The position numbers and the translations under genes were made by a program. From NCBI GenBank assembly GCA_015680685.1, contig MNCI01021017.1:531693-595692 (forward strand): DNA of 64,000 bases, read 5' to 3'. The DNA is from Gnetum montanum. Taxonomy: Eukaryota > Streptophyta > Gnetopsida > Gnetales > Gnetaceae. Within the stretch, counting starts at the first letter, position 1; each line of letters opens with the position of its first letter. Shown here one piece after another: positions 1-11,635 of this stretch. A model generated the notes under the pieces. That model saw nothing but the letters and a program-made list of their open reading frames with translations, had not been told where the DNA came from and did no database searches.

Positions 1-430
1 TTGAACAACCTATTCGACCACAACTAGTGTAAATCCAAATAGCCTGGTTTATGGTTTTGAAGTTGTTTTGCCTTTTTAATTATAGGTTCCATAATTGAGG
101 GTAGATCTACTGAACTTCATCAATGATGAATAGAATAAGGAGCTATGTATCATAGACCTAAACTTGGTGGAGGAGCAATGAGTATGAATGCTTACTCACA
201 TTGAGCGATAACAAGAGAGGCCAAAACAACAACACTACCATGACCTAAAAGAATGAAAGATCAAGAAGTGAGACTTGATCCTCAAATCTATTTGTGAGCA
301 TGTAGACAAATTCTCAGCCAACTAGAAAGGACCTTTCTTGATCAAAAAGGCCTATGGAAATGGAGCTTTTAGAATAGCATACATGAATGAGAATAATTTG
401 GCCAATCTCATCAACCATTCCTATCTCAAA
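1..430 (+). pseudogene. Ty3/gypsy integrase C-terminus, decayed (G1a)
   Basis: Read in frame with stops ignored, this gives the end of a plant Ty3/gypsy integrase: a SLVYGFEVVLP-like block (the usual 'PYSLVYGxEAVLP' motif after the catalytic core), then NDE.NKELCI and a chromatin-end stretch like KGPFLIKKAYGNGAF. The same blocks recur at 5380-5790, so this is a second copy of that family. Several TAG, TGA and TAA codons lie at former Gln, Arg or Trp positions. The element is cut by the window edge, so RT and the integrase core lie outside. Non-functional. Confidence 0.8.
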
Positions 431-1481
431 CCTTATTACATCTAACATGCTTTCTATAGAGGTATCAACATTGACATCCATGAACATAGTGACCAATAAA
501 AAATGAGCCAGCATTCTTTTCTCTTTTTGCATAAAAAGTGAAGTAAAAAACTTTATAACAATAAAGACTTGTGGTTTTCTAGTTTTTTGGCCATCTCATG
601 TAGTCCTATGCATTATATTCTAATGACATGTTTTCCTTATCTTGTTTTCTTGTTCTCTTAGAGTTGTGCTTGCAAGATAAAGCCTAAAGTTATCACAAAG
701 GTGCAACTCATTATGAAAACAAGTTACCATGTGAATTTGATGCAAAATATTTAGTTAGCTTGTCCTGTCATGCTAAGAATTCTTATTCCACTACACTTCT
801 ATTACCTCTTCTTGATCTCAAACTAGTATCCTGGTTATGACCTTCTTTTCCTTAAATGACAATGGTAACCTATGTTTGAAACTCATGCATTATGGCTATT
901 TGACATCTCCTTCAACATGCTCCACCATCAAGTCCATTGAATGTAGCACATCTCACTTAACAAGAAAACCAAATTAAACCTAGCCTTGGCAATGAGACCT
1001 AATAAAGGTTTTGTCCCTTAAAAAAGGAGATGAAAATTGCCAGAAATCCGAATGGCCAATGAGAATCAAAGGACAAACCAATGGCTCCAAACATGCAAAT
1101 GAAGAAGCCTAATAGTGAATGAAACCTTGGAGTGGCATGTTGGTTCCTCAAAAACATTACCAAATGATCAATAATTTAAAACATGAAGCCCTAAGCCTTA
1201 TTGATTCTTCAACATGTTAATTCCATATCATAGCCATGAGATCAACATATGGAACTCATTATTAACCCTTATGACCAATTCTTGGTATTCAAATGTAACC
1301 TGTAACTTTTACCACTTCATCATAACCTTATCCAATTATCACAAATCACTCTTTTACATGGCTCGATACTATAGGATTAAGCATTTAAAGGAAACATTGA
1401 TGATGGACCCACAATGGTGTTTTACATTCTTTATCGATGTATCTTGGGTTAATTCTCCAAACATCAACAAAGAAAGGCCAA
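431..1481 (+). other. 3' untranslated stretch of G1a gypsy element
   Basis: No coding region is supported. The stretch is collinear with 5791-6895 and, on the minus strand, with 23117-about 24600: shared blocks include GAGTTGTGCTTGCAAGAT, AACCTATGTTTGA, CCTAATAAAGGTTT and the purine run AACAAAGAAAGG just before the LTR. It is the spacer between integrase and 3' LTR. The 101-residue ORF at 1214-1519 crosses into the LTR and is not conserved in the other copies. Confidence 0.7.
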
Positions 1482-1789
1482 TGAAACACCACCTAAAAAA
1501 TTCATGTTGTAACCTATAAATATTTACCAGTCAACTTAAGGTAAGAATTCATTATAAATGTGAGGTTTGTGGCCCATGAGCTGCAATCTTGTATACTTTA
1601 ACTTTGTGGAATTGAAAAATACCTCATAAGTTGCTATTGCCTTACTTCCCAAGTGGAAAAAGCAATTTCATGTCCATATTTGGCTAAACATGCCTTAGAG
1701 GCTACCAAGTTTGGCATTTTCATGAGTGTTTGTGGGGATATAGCCTCAACTACGCTGTAACCAACTACAACCAATGTTGGTGGTGTTGG

Positions 1790-2075
1790 ATTTTCCATTC
1801 CCTAATAATTCCCAATGTAGTTTTCACAAAGCCCAATGTAGGAGTTGCAAGGCCAATGTTGAAGTTATTGGGTTTTCCATTTTCCTGACAATGGTCAATG
1901 TAGTCATCACAGTTTCCAATAGTAGCATCATGGCCAGTGTAGTCATCTCAAATTTTTAGCGATCTTCACATGGCCAATGTAGTCATCACAGTTTCTAGCA
2001 AATTCCAATGATGCCAATGTAGCTCTCTAAGGCTAGCATAGTTAAGGTGAAGCCAATGTAGTCACAAAAGTTCAT
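1790..2075 (+). repeat. CCAATGTAG-type repeats in LTR U3
   Basis: About eight imperfect copies of a (G)CCAATGTAGTCAtcac word lie upstream of the TATA box, for example near 1811, 1852, 1893, 1931, 1972, 2014 and 2053. Several carry a CCAAT core. The related LTR at 42403 has the same array with CCAATG often changed to CTAGCATAG. Position in U3 suggests enhancer repeats; that role is inferred. Confidence 0.55.
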
Positions 2076-2241
2076 TTACTATTTTTAGTATCTAATGTGG
2101 TTTTGATGTTCCTTGGGTGTTAAAACTTTCCAGAAATGGTCAACTACACTAAGAATTGTGGCCTGCAATGCTTGCAAATAGCATCAATCTACCAACAATC
2201 ATGGCAGAAATTGGTAGCTTAAATTCAATAATTTCAAAGCC

Positions 2242-2249
2242 TATAAAAG
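2242..2249 (+). promoter_or_regulatory. TATA box of G1 LTR
   Basis: TATAAAAG in the context AAGCCTATAAAAG. The homologous LTR at 42403 has AAGCCTATAAAAT at the same place and the 12658 LTR has CCTATAAATA. Conservation across three copies supports it as the RNA polymerase II promoter of the element. Confidence 0.6.
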
Positions 2250-2893
2250 TCAAAATTGAACATTTCATTTGGGTTTGGAACATTTTTTATAACCATAGCA
2301 CTATAGCAACCTTGAGCACCTAAACTCCATTTCAGCATTTTGTAAGACATTTGGAGTACTTCAAAATCTACCTAAGCATGAGAGACTCTTAGCATAGTCC
2401 CATTTCCACAAAATTCAAACACCACAATATACATCATTTATACCCACAAAAGTTGTAGATTTAGAAGAAAACTAGAAAGAGGCTTTTGATGATTGGAGTT
2501 GAGAAGTACCTTGATCATGGATTTTGAATGTAGAATACAACCTACCAACTCCAACAGGTTTCAAGCTCTATTTTAAACAAGCTTCTTATGCATTTGAGCA
2601 CATAATCTATACTCTTTGAACTCTACACTTTAAGCATTTTCTACTATTTTATTAAAGCTCAACAATTCAATTGTAGTGTAGATTTTATTCCAAGTTTAAT
2701 TCTATGTTTATTTTCTAGTGAATCCGTAATTTTATTTTCTTCTTTTACATTTTCTAAGTCCCTGAGTAATCATCCAAATCATCTAGGGCACCTTCAATTC
2801 TCTTTCTTAGATGCCCTTGGGATTCAAGATTAGAAACTATTTTTGCACTTAAGATCTTTGGATTTTTCTAATGATCAAATTTTAAGTGCAACA

Positions 2894-5790
2894 AGCCTCA
2901 ATGAAAAATGGGAATATTTTTATTTGTATAGATTTCCAAGACCTCAATAAGACAACCATTAAAGATGATTTTACATTGTCTAGTATTGATCAACTTATTG
3001 ATACTATGGCTTGACATGTCTTGTTATCCTTTATGGATGGTTTCTTTGGATGTAATCAAGTTAGGATCAACCTAGACCATCAATTATACATTATCTTCTT
3101 AATCCCATGAGGGATCTTTTGTTATATCATAATGCCTTTTGGCCTAAAGAATATAGGTGCAACTTATCAACAAGCCATTTGGCTTAATGATTATGTTGAT
3201 GATATTGTGGTCAAGTCCAAAATGGCTAGTGACCATGTACATTATCTAAACTTAGTGGTTTAGTGATGCCTCAAGTGCAATCTTAGAATTAATCCTAAAA
3301 AGTGTATCTTTGGCATTAATACTAGTAAAATTCTTACTTTCATGTTATTTGACGTAGGGATACATGTTGATCCTAATAAGGTTAAGGTCATAACCAATCT
3401 ATCGCCACCTAGAATCCTTTAGAAACTACAAGGTTTACAAGGTAGATTAAAATTTATTCATAGGTTAATCTCAAGACTCACATATAAGTTATAATCCATG
3501 CATCACTTGCTTAAGAAGGAAGCTCACTACAAGTGGACTAACCAATGCTAAGAAGCCTTTGACAATATTAAGCAAGAGTTGGCCTAATTGCCTATCATGT
3601 ACCCACCTCAAAAGGACAAATCATGTTATATCTACCTTGCAATCTCTAACACATCCGTAGCCTCTCTACTCTATCAAAAATGAGATGATGAAGTAAAGCT
3701 ACCTATTTATTATCTAATCCATGCATTAATATCCTATAATACCTAATAAATGAGGTCAAAAAGCACTGCATAGTCTAAGTCTTCTCCCTAAATAAGTGAA
3801 AACACTATCTCTTTAGGAGCCAAGTCAATGTCATATGTAAAGACAACATAATAAGAGCCATAATGAGAAACATATACAAGAGCAACCATATAGCCCAATG
3901 GAAGGCCATAGTAGCTAATTTTGATCTACATTACATCATACAAGCCTCAATAAATGATCAAAGCTATAGCCATACAACTCACAACCTCCCCAATCAAGGA
4001 TAATGTATCCATCAATCCTAAATTCCCCAATGAGCACATTAACATTATCAATGAAGTACCTAAAGGATGTGAGGCCATCATACACTTCAACAAAGCTTTA
4101 ACTATCCATGAAGCCAATGCTACTATCATCATGATAGTACCCTCTAGTAAGATCTAACATTTCACCTACCAATTCCAATTTTCATGTACTAAAAATATAA
4201 TGGAATATGAAGGATTAATCAAGGGAATGATAGTAGCCTATGATCATGGGATTAAATTCTTGATAATAAAAGATTATTCATAACTAGTGGTTAACTATGT
4301 AACCAAATTTTATGCATGAAAAGTTAAACATTTTCAATCTTACTGTGACCTAGCTAAAATACTCATTTCATAATTTACAAATGTGGGTATCCAACACATT
4401 TCTGGAGGTGAGAACACACTAGCCCTATTTATGAAACCTGATTTATTTACCAAGGTGTGCTTCGTAATAGAGGATTGTGCTCTTCCAATCATGAAAAATA
4501 CTAAAAATTACTCTTTGGAAACTATTGAAAATGCTCCTCAACAAGAGTGGTATGATGATATCAAGTTTTACTTAATGTATGATGAACCTTCATAGAACTT
4601 AACTATCCCTCAAAAAGATGATATACATAAATGATCAAAGTAATACGTCATTATAGCCAATAACACATTATGTCGAAGGTCCTATAATGATATATTGCTA
4701 GTATGCATGGGCAAAGTAGAAGCCCATACAATTCTTGAACCAGTACATGAGGGTATGTGTAGAGGTCATATAGGACCTAGAGTCATGGCCGCAAAGATTA
4801 GATGCTTAGAATACTATTTATCCTATATGGTATGTAACTGTCTATAAAAGGTTTAAATTTGTGATATTTGTCAACAATACAACAACCTAATCCATGTTTT
4901 TTTCAACTAAGTTACACATCACTCATATTACATGGTCATTTCAATGATGAGAAATAAACATAGTTGAAGCAATAATTCCTAAATCCTTTGTTGGATATAG
5001 TTTCCTCATGACCATAACCTAGTATTTTATGAAGTGATTTGAAGCTATCCCACTGAGAAAAATAACAACATAGTTTATAAATTTATCTTGGAAAACATTG
5101 TATCCCATTTCGGCCTCCCTTTAATCATCATCACATATAGCAAACCATAATTTAGTAGTCAAGAGATGTGAAACTTTTATCAACAATTAAACATTGAACA
5201 TTCCTTCTCATCACCTTACTACTCACAAGTCAATGGCCAAGCAAAAGCCATCAACAAAGTCATCATAAATCTCCTTAAGGAGATGCTAAGCAATGGCAAG
5301 CACAAGCAACATGAAAAACTACTATATGCACTTTGGACATATAGAATGACCTTTAGGACTATAGCTAGAGCCACTCCATATAGCCTAGTTTATGGATCTA
5401 AAGTTATTTTTCCTATTAAATTGTAGGTACCATCTTAAGGATAGAACTTTCCAACCTCATTAGCAATGAGTAAAATAAGGAGCTACATATCATAAACATT
5501 GACTTGATAGAAGTGTAGTGAATACAAATGCTTACTCACATTGAATGATATTACTAAGGTAGAAAAACTATCATTTTCATTATCTAAATAGGTGAAAAGT
5601 CAAGGAAGGAGACCTTGTTCTCAAGGCCATTTTCGAACATGTGAACAAATCCTTAGCTACTTAGGAAGGTCCTTTCTTGGTCATCAAACCCTATGGAAAC
5701 AGAGCATTTAAGTTCATAGACATGGATGAGAATGAATTGGCCAACCCAATCAACCATTCCTATCTTAAACTATATTTCATTTGATGTTAA
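2894..5790 (+). pseudogene. Ty3/gypsy pol (RT, RNase H, integrase), decayed (G1b)
   Basis: The reading begins inside RT (ICIDFQDLNK, DDFTLSSIDQLID), continues through MPFGLKNIGATYQ and the active-site block NDYVDDIVVKSK (YVDD at 3192-3203), then INPKKCIFGI, GIHVDPNKVK and the linker to RNase H (about 3530-4140). Integrase follows at about 4690-5790, with a YRMTFRT..ATPYSLVYGSKV block near 5340-5410. Many stops and small indels break it. Gag, protease and the first part of RT are missing: the LTR at 2893 joins RT directly. ORFs of 60-70 residues at 3947-4157 and 4383-4595 are fragments or shadows of this decayed frame. Confidence 0.85.
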
Positions 5791-6895
5791 TCCATCTATA
5801 TGTAGCCTTTGTTTGCTTTTGATTCACAGATTGAACAAACAATCATTGATTGATCTTGTGGCCTACAACAAGTGAGCCTACGTGACTCCTTATCCCTATT
5901 TAGCCTTTCAAAAATACAAGAAAATTTTATATGAATCTGCATAGCATGATACATAGTTCACATAATCTACAAACTATCACCAATTTTGGCCTCTTTACAC
6001 TTGTTGCCGTATGTAACCATTTGAAAACACATGAATTTTATGACTTGTTTGGTTGTACTCTTGGAGTTGTGCTTGCAAGATGTACCTAGAATTATCATAA
6101 AGATGTGATTCATCACAAAGGTGAGTCATCATGTAACCTTGATATATGATATTTGATTAGATAATTCAATCTTATCAATAGTTCTTACCTCACATTACTT
6201 TCATCGCACCTTCCAAGCCATAACCTCGTAGCCCAACTATAACCTCCCTTACCTTACTAACAATGGGAACCTATGTTTGATATTCATGCATCATGGCTAT
6301 GTGAAATCTTCTTCAATGTGCTCTACCAACCAAGTTCACTAAATGTAACATATCTCATTTAATGAAAAACCAAAAAAAAAATTTAGCCTCAGCAATGAAA
6401 CCTAATAAAGGTTTCACTTTTATAAAAAATGGAAGAAAATGCAAAGAAAGCAAGAAGGCAAATGTAGCCTCAAGTTAAGCAATTTAATGATTGTCTCTCT
6501 TAAAGAAAAGGAGAAAGAGAGGTAGGTGACCAAAGAATCCTATTACCCGATGCTAGTTTCTCCAAATATCACTAAGTAATCAGTCATTCCTAGTGCAAAG
6601 CATGAAGACCTCCAAAAATCAGCAAGCATGTCATCATCATACCATAGCCATGATGTCAACATTTGAAATTATTTGTTAGACCATATGACCATTCTCTGAT
6701 AATAGATGTATCCATTATATCATCCCAAAATCTTAACATTCTACCATGATCTTATTTCACCTTCATGAGTAGTTCTTGGCATGATTTGATAGCTACAAAA
6801 TCAAGTGTGGAGAAGTTGCATTGGTGATGAACCTACAATAGTGTTTTACATTATTTTTTGATGTCTCTTAGGTTAATCCTTAAGGAAAACCTTAT
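5791..6895 (+). other. 3' untranslated stretch of G1b, interrupted by copia insertion
   Basis: Collinear with 431-1481 (same blocks around the AATAAAGGTTTCA stretch). The tail GATGTCTCTTAGGTTAATCC matches the last bases before the G1a LTR. It stops at 6895 where copia element D1 begins, and the missing last few bases plus the LTR resume at about 12648. No gene seen. Confidence 0.7.
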
Positions 6896-7914
6896 TGATA
6901 TTTTGGTATGTTAAAACCTTAAGGAAAATTAATAACATAAGTTGTTTGTAATGTATGATGATCAAGTAGGGAATGAATGAGAAACAGTGAGTACTACATG
7001 GGCAAGATGAGAATAGGGATGAAAATGAAGGTTATGAGTCCAATGAAGATGCTATGAAGATTTGGAAGAAGATAAATTAATTAGAAAAATACTTATAAAT
7101 TAAACCTCAAAATTAAGGAGATGTCTCCATTTCAAAGTAGACATCTCTCAATAGACATCCCATTTTAGAATGAGATATCTCTCCAAAATTGAGGCAGATC
7201 GCAGGTAGATGTCCCAACATTAAAGAAGACATCTATACTAGAGATTGAATAGTTGTTGCATGAATTTCAAGGTGTTTTCAAAAAATTTTAAGCTATAAAA
7301 AGACATCAAATTCTTGGGAATTAAGCAAGTGTTATTCACATCAAAGTAATCATTGTCATATCTATGATTTTGTACTCTTGTCCTTCATTGTAATATCATT
7401 TGCTTGGTTGTATGTTAATTGTATATTGAATTAAGCTTCAATGAAAAGAACTTGTAATTTTAGTTACATTCTTTCCTTATCTTTTCTTTTTCTTTTTGCC
7501 TTGCAAGGTTGATGTGCTTCTTACGAGAAGGCATCTGTATTGAGCTTATCAGGATCCTGCGAGATTAAGTGGTTTTGCAATGCCAAAACACTCCAAAGTA
7601 GAGCTCAATTTCATAAAGGTTTTGGGATCCTTGAAATAACATTTAGAGCTTCTTGGAACCTTGCAAGGTTGAGTGTTTCACAATGATGAAACATTCTAGT
7701 GCAGATCTTAGTGCTTGTGCAAGGCATGGTGCCCTTCAAACTACATTTGATAGAGAAACAAAGTCCAGAGGTATGCACAGATTCTATCCTCCAAGTGTGA
7801 AAGTACCCATGTTGGGAAACCATGTAAAATTTTTTATGTTGTATGGAATGTACAATTTTAATTATGAACTTATTCATCCCCCTTCCCCCCCTACTTCTAA
7901 GTTCTTAATCCTCA
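6896..7914 (+). repeat. 5' LTR of copia element D1
   Basis: Starts TGATATTTTGGTATGT and ends AATCCTCA. Related copies are 11636-12647, 18661-19815 and 31073-32348. It has a cluster of AGACATCTC/GAGATGTCT words (about 7115-7235) and, near its 3' end, a twice-occurring unit of about 120 bp. Each unit starts with GAGCTT and carries a GAGTGGTTTTG...CAAAACACTC inverted repeat (about 7535-7640 and 7650-7745). The two ORFs here (7611-7877 minus, 7653-7991 plus) are LTR artefacts. Confidence 0.8.
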
Positions 7915-7916
7915 AG

Positions 7917-7928
7917 TGGTATCAAAGC
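7917..7928 (+). other. Primer-binding site, tRNA-iMet type
   Basis: TGGTATCAAAGC, two bases after the LTR end. Plant copia elements typically have TGGTATCAGAGC here, complementary to the 3' end of initiator tRNA-Met. One G-to-A change is seen. Confidence 0.8.
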
Positions 7929-7969
7929 CTGGTACTCTTATGTTCAACTTCAATTTTTAAGAGTAAACT

Positions 7970-9254
7970 ATGGAGGGAACATCCTATGTAAAGCCACCTA
8001 TGTTTTATGGGTTCAATTTTACCTATTTGAAGGCAAGGATGCAAGGCTTATTTGAGTCAATGGAGTTTAAGGTATGGAAGTCCATCCTTGAAGGTTACAC
8101 ACCACCTATCGACAATGCAAAAATGCCATCAAACCATGGAGCAAGTGAACATCAGAGGAAAAAGATAAGTTTATGTATGATTCCAAAGTAAAAAAATTAT
8201 TTATATTGTGCATTAAACAAGTCTACATTTAATAGAATATTTGGTTGTAGAACTACTAAGGAAATTTTGGAAACGTTAGAAGCTACCTATGAGGGCACAT
8301 CCATAGTTAAACAATCTAAACTTTTGGTCTTACAAAGCAAGTATGAAAAACTCAAAATGAGAGAAGGTGAAAAGATAGAAAATTCTTTCTCTAGGGATAA
8401 TGATCTAGTTGTAGCAATTAGGGGTATACTTAAGGACTTACCTAAGGGTGATGTAATAATAAAGATGATTAGAACTCTACAAGTTGAGTTTAGTCCTAAG
8501 GTTTCATCTATGAAAGAAATTAGGGATCTTTTTATCTTAAAATTTGAAGGACTCCAAATTGCTCTTATTTATTATGAAATAAATCTCATAAGTGAAGGGG
8601 AAATAAAAGAAAATCCCACTACCTTGGAATTAGCATCCTAAGAGAAGGACCCAAAAGATCAAGAAGTGAATAGTTAAGGAGAAATTGTCCATCTATCAAG
8701 AAGGCTTTAAATTATTTTAGAAAAAAAAGGGTAAGAGCTTCTATCAATAATGATTTGACCAATTCAACACCAAAGGTAAGGATAGAGGTAAGATTTTTTC
8801 AAACCATAATTTTAATTCAATTTCAATAGAACGTTGGATATGTGAGGGAAGAAGCCATGTGACCTTTGAATGTCCTAGCAATGGCAAGTTGAAATGGATT
8901 GATAGGAATAATATGAATACAAAAAAGAACTTCTACATAAGCTGGAATGATGAATAACAAAGTGAAGAAGAAATTGAACATGATAAAAAAGATTCACATC
9001 TCATTTATATGGCTCTCACAGATGACATGCTAGCCTCTTAGAAAATGATCAATTTGAAAGAAGAAAGGTATGATCTCTTATGTAAGGAACTTCTAAACTT
9101 TCAAAGTCTCTATATAACGTTAGAAAAGAAACTAAAAATAAATGATCAAGATATTTCTTTACTAAATATAAAAATTTTAGAACTCACAAAAGAAATCTTA
9201 GAACTAATACCTAAGAATGAAAAACTAAACTTATCTTATGATCAACCTAAATAA
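7970..9254 (+). pseudogene. Ty1/copia gag (UBN2-like), decayed
   Basis: The start MEGTSYVKPPMFYGFNFTYLK matches the common plant copia gag opening ('..PPFFDGTNYAYWKARM'); ARMQGLFESM and VWKSILEGYTPP follow. A second open piece (8267-8641) has AKEILETLEATYEGTS and LQSKYEKLKMREGEKIE, typical of the UBN2 gag domain, and DLPKGDVIIKMIRTL. A degenerate zinc knuckle, WICEGRSHVTFECPSNGK, lies near 8833-8890. A Lys/Glu/Leu-rich, coiled-coil-like stretch is at 9045-9254. At least three stops or frame changes separate the pieces. The product would be the structural capsid protein. Confidence 0.8.
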
Positions 9255-9523
9255 AAACTTGTAGATACTAAACTTATAAACAAAAGGTTGGTCAAAGGAA
9301 AGGAATCTCTTCAAATAGTTGTTGGGCAAGGAACTAGTCCAAATGATAAAAGTGCAATGTCTACTTCTCAAAGAAGATGTCTACCTATGTTTTAAAAGTG
9401 CATACTAGACATATATATTTCAAAGAAGACATGTATCTTTTTGTGTAAAACCCTCTTTTAGCACTATTATATAAATCCAAACCCTCATTTCTCATTCATT
9501 CAAGCATAGATGTCCAAGGGGAG
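9255..9523 (+). other. Spacer between gag and second ORF of D1
   Basis: No coding signal. It carries AGAAGATGTCTACC and AGACATGTATC words like those clustered in the LTR, so LTR-like sequence may have been duplicated here. Low information otherwise. Confidence 0.4.
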
Positions 9524-10880
9524 ATGACCAGGGTTTCACCAGCAATTCCTAGTTATGCTATTTCTTCAACACCCATGGCTCACAAGAAGGTGGCAATGTT
9601 AAGGATGCCACTTAAGAGGAGCAAGAAGTCAAAAGGAGCTTCTTCCAGCACTACCAATACCTAAAATCCTTAGTTCAAATCAGTTAGTATCGAACACTAG
9701 TTTGAGATAACTCATAGAAAAGATAGAAGGAGATGATGAGTTTCTTCCAAGTATTAAATTAGGCTACTTTCATTTCTATGAATTTTTGTGTGCCCAAAAT
9801 TCTCATCAAAGAGTTTTACTATAACATTATCATTACAAATGCTTTTGTTGGGGCCTTTACTACTATGGTTGGGGATTTGCTTATAGATGTTTCCCCTTAA
9901 GTTGTTAATGATATTCTTTGAATTTCTAGTGATGATGTGTTTTGGGTCACCATTCATTCCTTGAGTGACATTTTTATGAATTGTGTAATTCTTATCTTCC
10001 AAGATTATTTTTTTGATGCTTTGTTTGGAGAGTATCTCTACGTAGTGGAAGAATTTATAGAAGTAAAATGATCCCAAATGCTTCCATCCTCTTCCTCATT
10101 GTTTTATACAACATCATTCTAAAAGGTGAAAGCTATAATTATTTTTTGCCAACCCAAGCATTTGTTCTCTACTATCTTCTCATAAGACAACCGTTGGATT
10201 TGGTTCATACTCTTTATCAAAACATGATCGGTTTGTTCACCAAGGAGAGAATCCTTGGGTACCCTTACCTCATCAATTTGCTAATTCGACATAGAGGTTT
10301 TTCCATTTCAAACATGCTTTTACTTAAAGGTAAGAGGAGCCTTGGTGGGTACTCATAAAAGAGGAGCTCCACCCATATTGATGAGGCAAAGACTAGCACC
10401 ATGCTACAAAAGTTTCAAAAGAAGAGATCTACATCATCATCTTGGGCCTCTCCTTAGTTGAGAAGGTCCAAATCAGATAACATCAAAATGAGATCTTCAC
10501 TAAAGGATCTACTCAAGCAATTTTTTTATACCTTAGGGATGATCGGCAGGAACCTCTCTTACCTTTGTAAGAGACTGGATGTAGCCAGAGTACCTCTTCC
10601 TCCTAATGCATAGTAATTTAAGGAGATTACCACTCCTTTCATTTCAAATAGTAAGGAGGACCTTCCTATCCCACCCAAACATTTAGTAGTAGTTGGGATT
10701 TCCTAGGCATATGACTCAAAAAATGCCTCTGATTCAAATGAGCCTAATGCACCACCAGCATGTGTCAAGGGGAAACTTCCTTATCCCATGCAATCTAGAT
10801 CCAGCTCTCATTATCTAGATGATGCTCCAAAGACATTTGAGTAATAGGCTATGAAGAGCATCTTTGGCACTTCCTCTCAA
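9524..10880 (+). pseudogene. Decayed 'putative plant transposon protein' ORF in D1
   Basis: The start MTRVSPAIPS is followed by a basic region (MPLKRSKKSKGASSS), then ITHRKDRR, FHFYEFLCAQN, NAFVGAFTTMVGDLLIDVSP, and later LVHTLYQNMIGLFTKERILG and PYLINLLIRHRGFS. This order and spacing recall the Pfam family called putative plant transposon protein, which often sits in non-autonomous plant retroelements. Recognition is from memory of the pattern. Several frameshifts and stops. The tail (10650-10880) is Ser/Pro-rich. Its job is unknown; it replaces the pol region of a normal copia element. Confidence 0.5.
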
Positions 10881-11615
10881 TGAATACCTAGCGATCCCAT
10901 CACTTATCAGAGGAAGAGTGCTTCCTCATCCTTGCAGTAGGCTCTGTCCTAGCAAGATCCACTAGCTTCATGTCACTTTCAAGTAAAGCTTCATGCATAG
11001 ACAAATCTAGTGCATGTACCATTGTCATATGATCATGATGAGTAGTATGTCTTCAATACTAGTACCAGTAGTGATGATGAGGAGGAGGAGATTTATAGAC
11101 CTTCTCATTCTACAACTACTTCCACTAAGGATTTAGATGATGCAACTAAGGTTAGTAATTAGCCTCTTTGAACAATCTCTCCTTTTTTATGATGTCCAAG
11201 AAGGGGAAGACTAGTACAGTTTTTTTGGTTATGTAGATTATGCACATATGTGGTTTTTATATATGATTGAGGATGATGTGGATTATGTGGATTATGCACA
11301 TATGTGATTTTTGTTCATAATTAAGGATATATCAGTGTTTGTATATATTGTGCTACTGTGGATGGTTTATGGATAGATTATGGCTATGTATTTTGCTATA
11401 TTATTTATAGATAGCCTTTACCTTAATAGTATGATTAAAGATGTCTTTCTTTTCATTTTATTTTCACTCAATATCTATTTTGTGCCTTGATACTTAGAGC
11501 CTTACCCAGTGATAACCTTGGCTACCATTGGAATTCATATGTCTTAAAATACTTTATTAGTTACTATCATTTATATTGTTAATTATCTAACCCATTTTCT
11601 TAAGTTTTGGACATC
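10881..11615 (+). other. No gene seen; 3' spacer of D1
   Basis: Contains a GATGATGAGGAGGAGGAGA stretch (end of an acidic decayed ORF) and a TATGTGGATTATGCACATATG word that occurs twice (11235-11310). No supported coding region. Confidence 0.4.
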
Positions 11616-11631
11616 ACCAAAAAGGGGGAGA
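11616..11631 (+). other. Polypurine tract of D1
   Basis: Purine run AAAAAGGGGGAGA about five bases upstream of the 3' LTR start, where plus-strand priming of an LTR retroelement is expected. Confidence 0.7.
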
Positions 11632-11635
11632 TTTT

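Larger units (their letters stand above)
1482..2893 (+). repeat. G1-family gypsy LTR (1412 bp)
   Basis: Starts TGAAACACCACC and ends GTGCAACA (TG...CA). It aligns end to end with 42403-43753 and in its ends with 12658-13800, 28931-29790 and 22006-23116. A purine tract (AACAAAGAAAGG) lies just upstream, as expected of a polypurine tract next to a 3' LTR. A TATA box is at 2242-2249. The LTR is not followed by a primer site: reverse-transcriptase sequence of the next copy begins within about 40 bp, so it serves as 3' LTR of G1a and abuts a 5'-deleted second copy. Confidence 0.8.

Noticed and set aside
7611-7991. ORFs of 88 and 112 residues and counterparts at 12209-12610 and 19480-19671
   Set aside because: They fall in the copia LTR, recur in each LTR copy with different frames and stops, and come from the duplicated hairpin unit.
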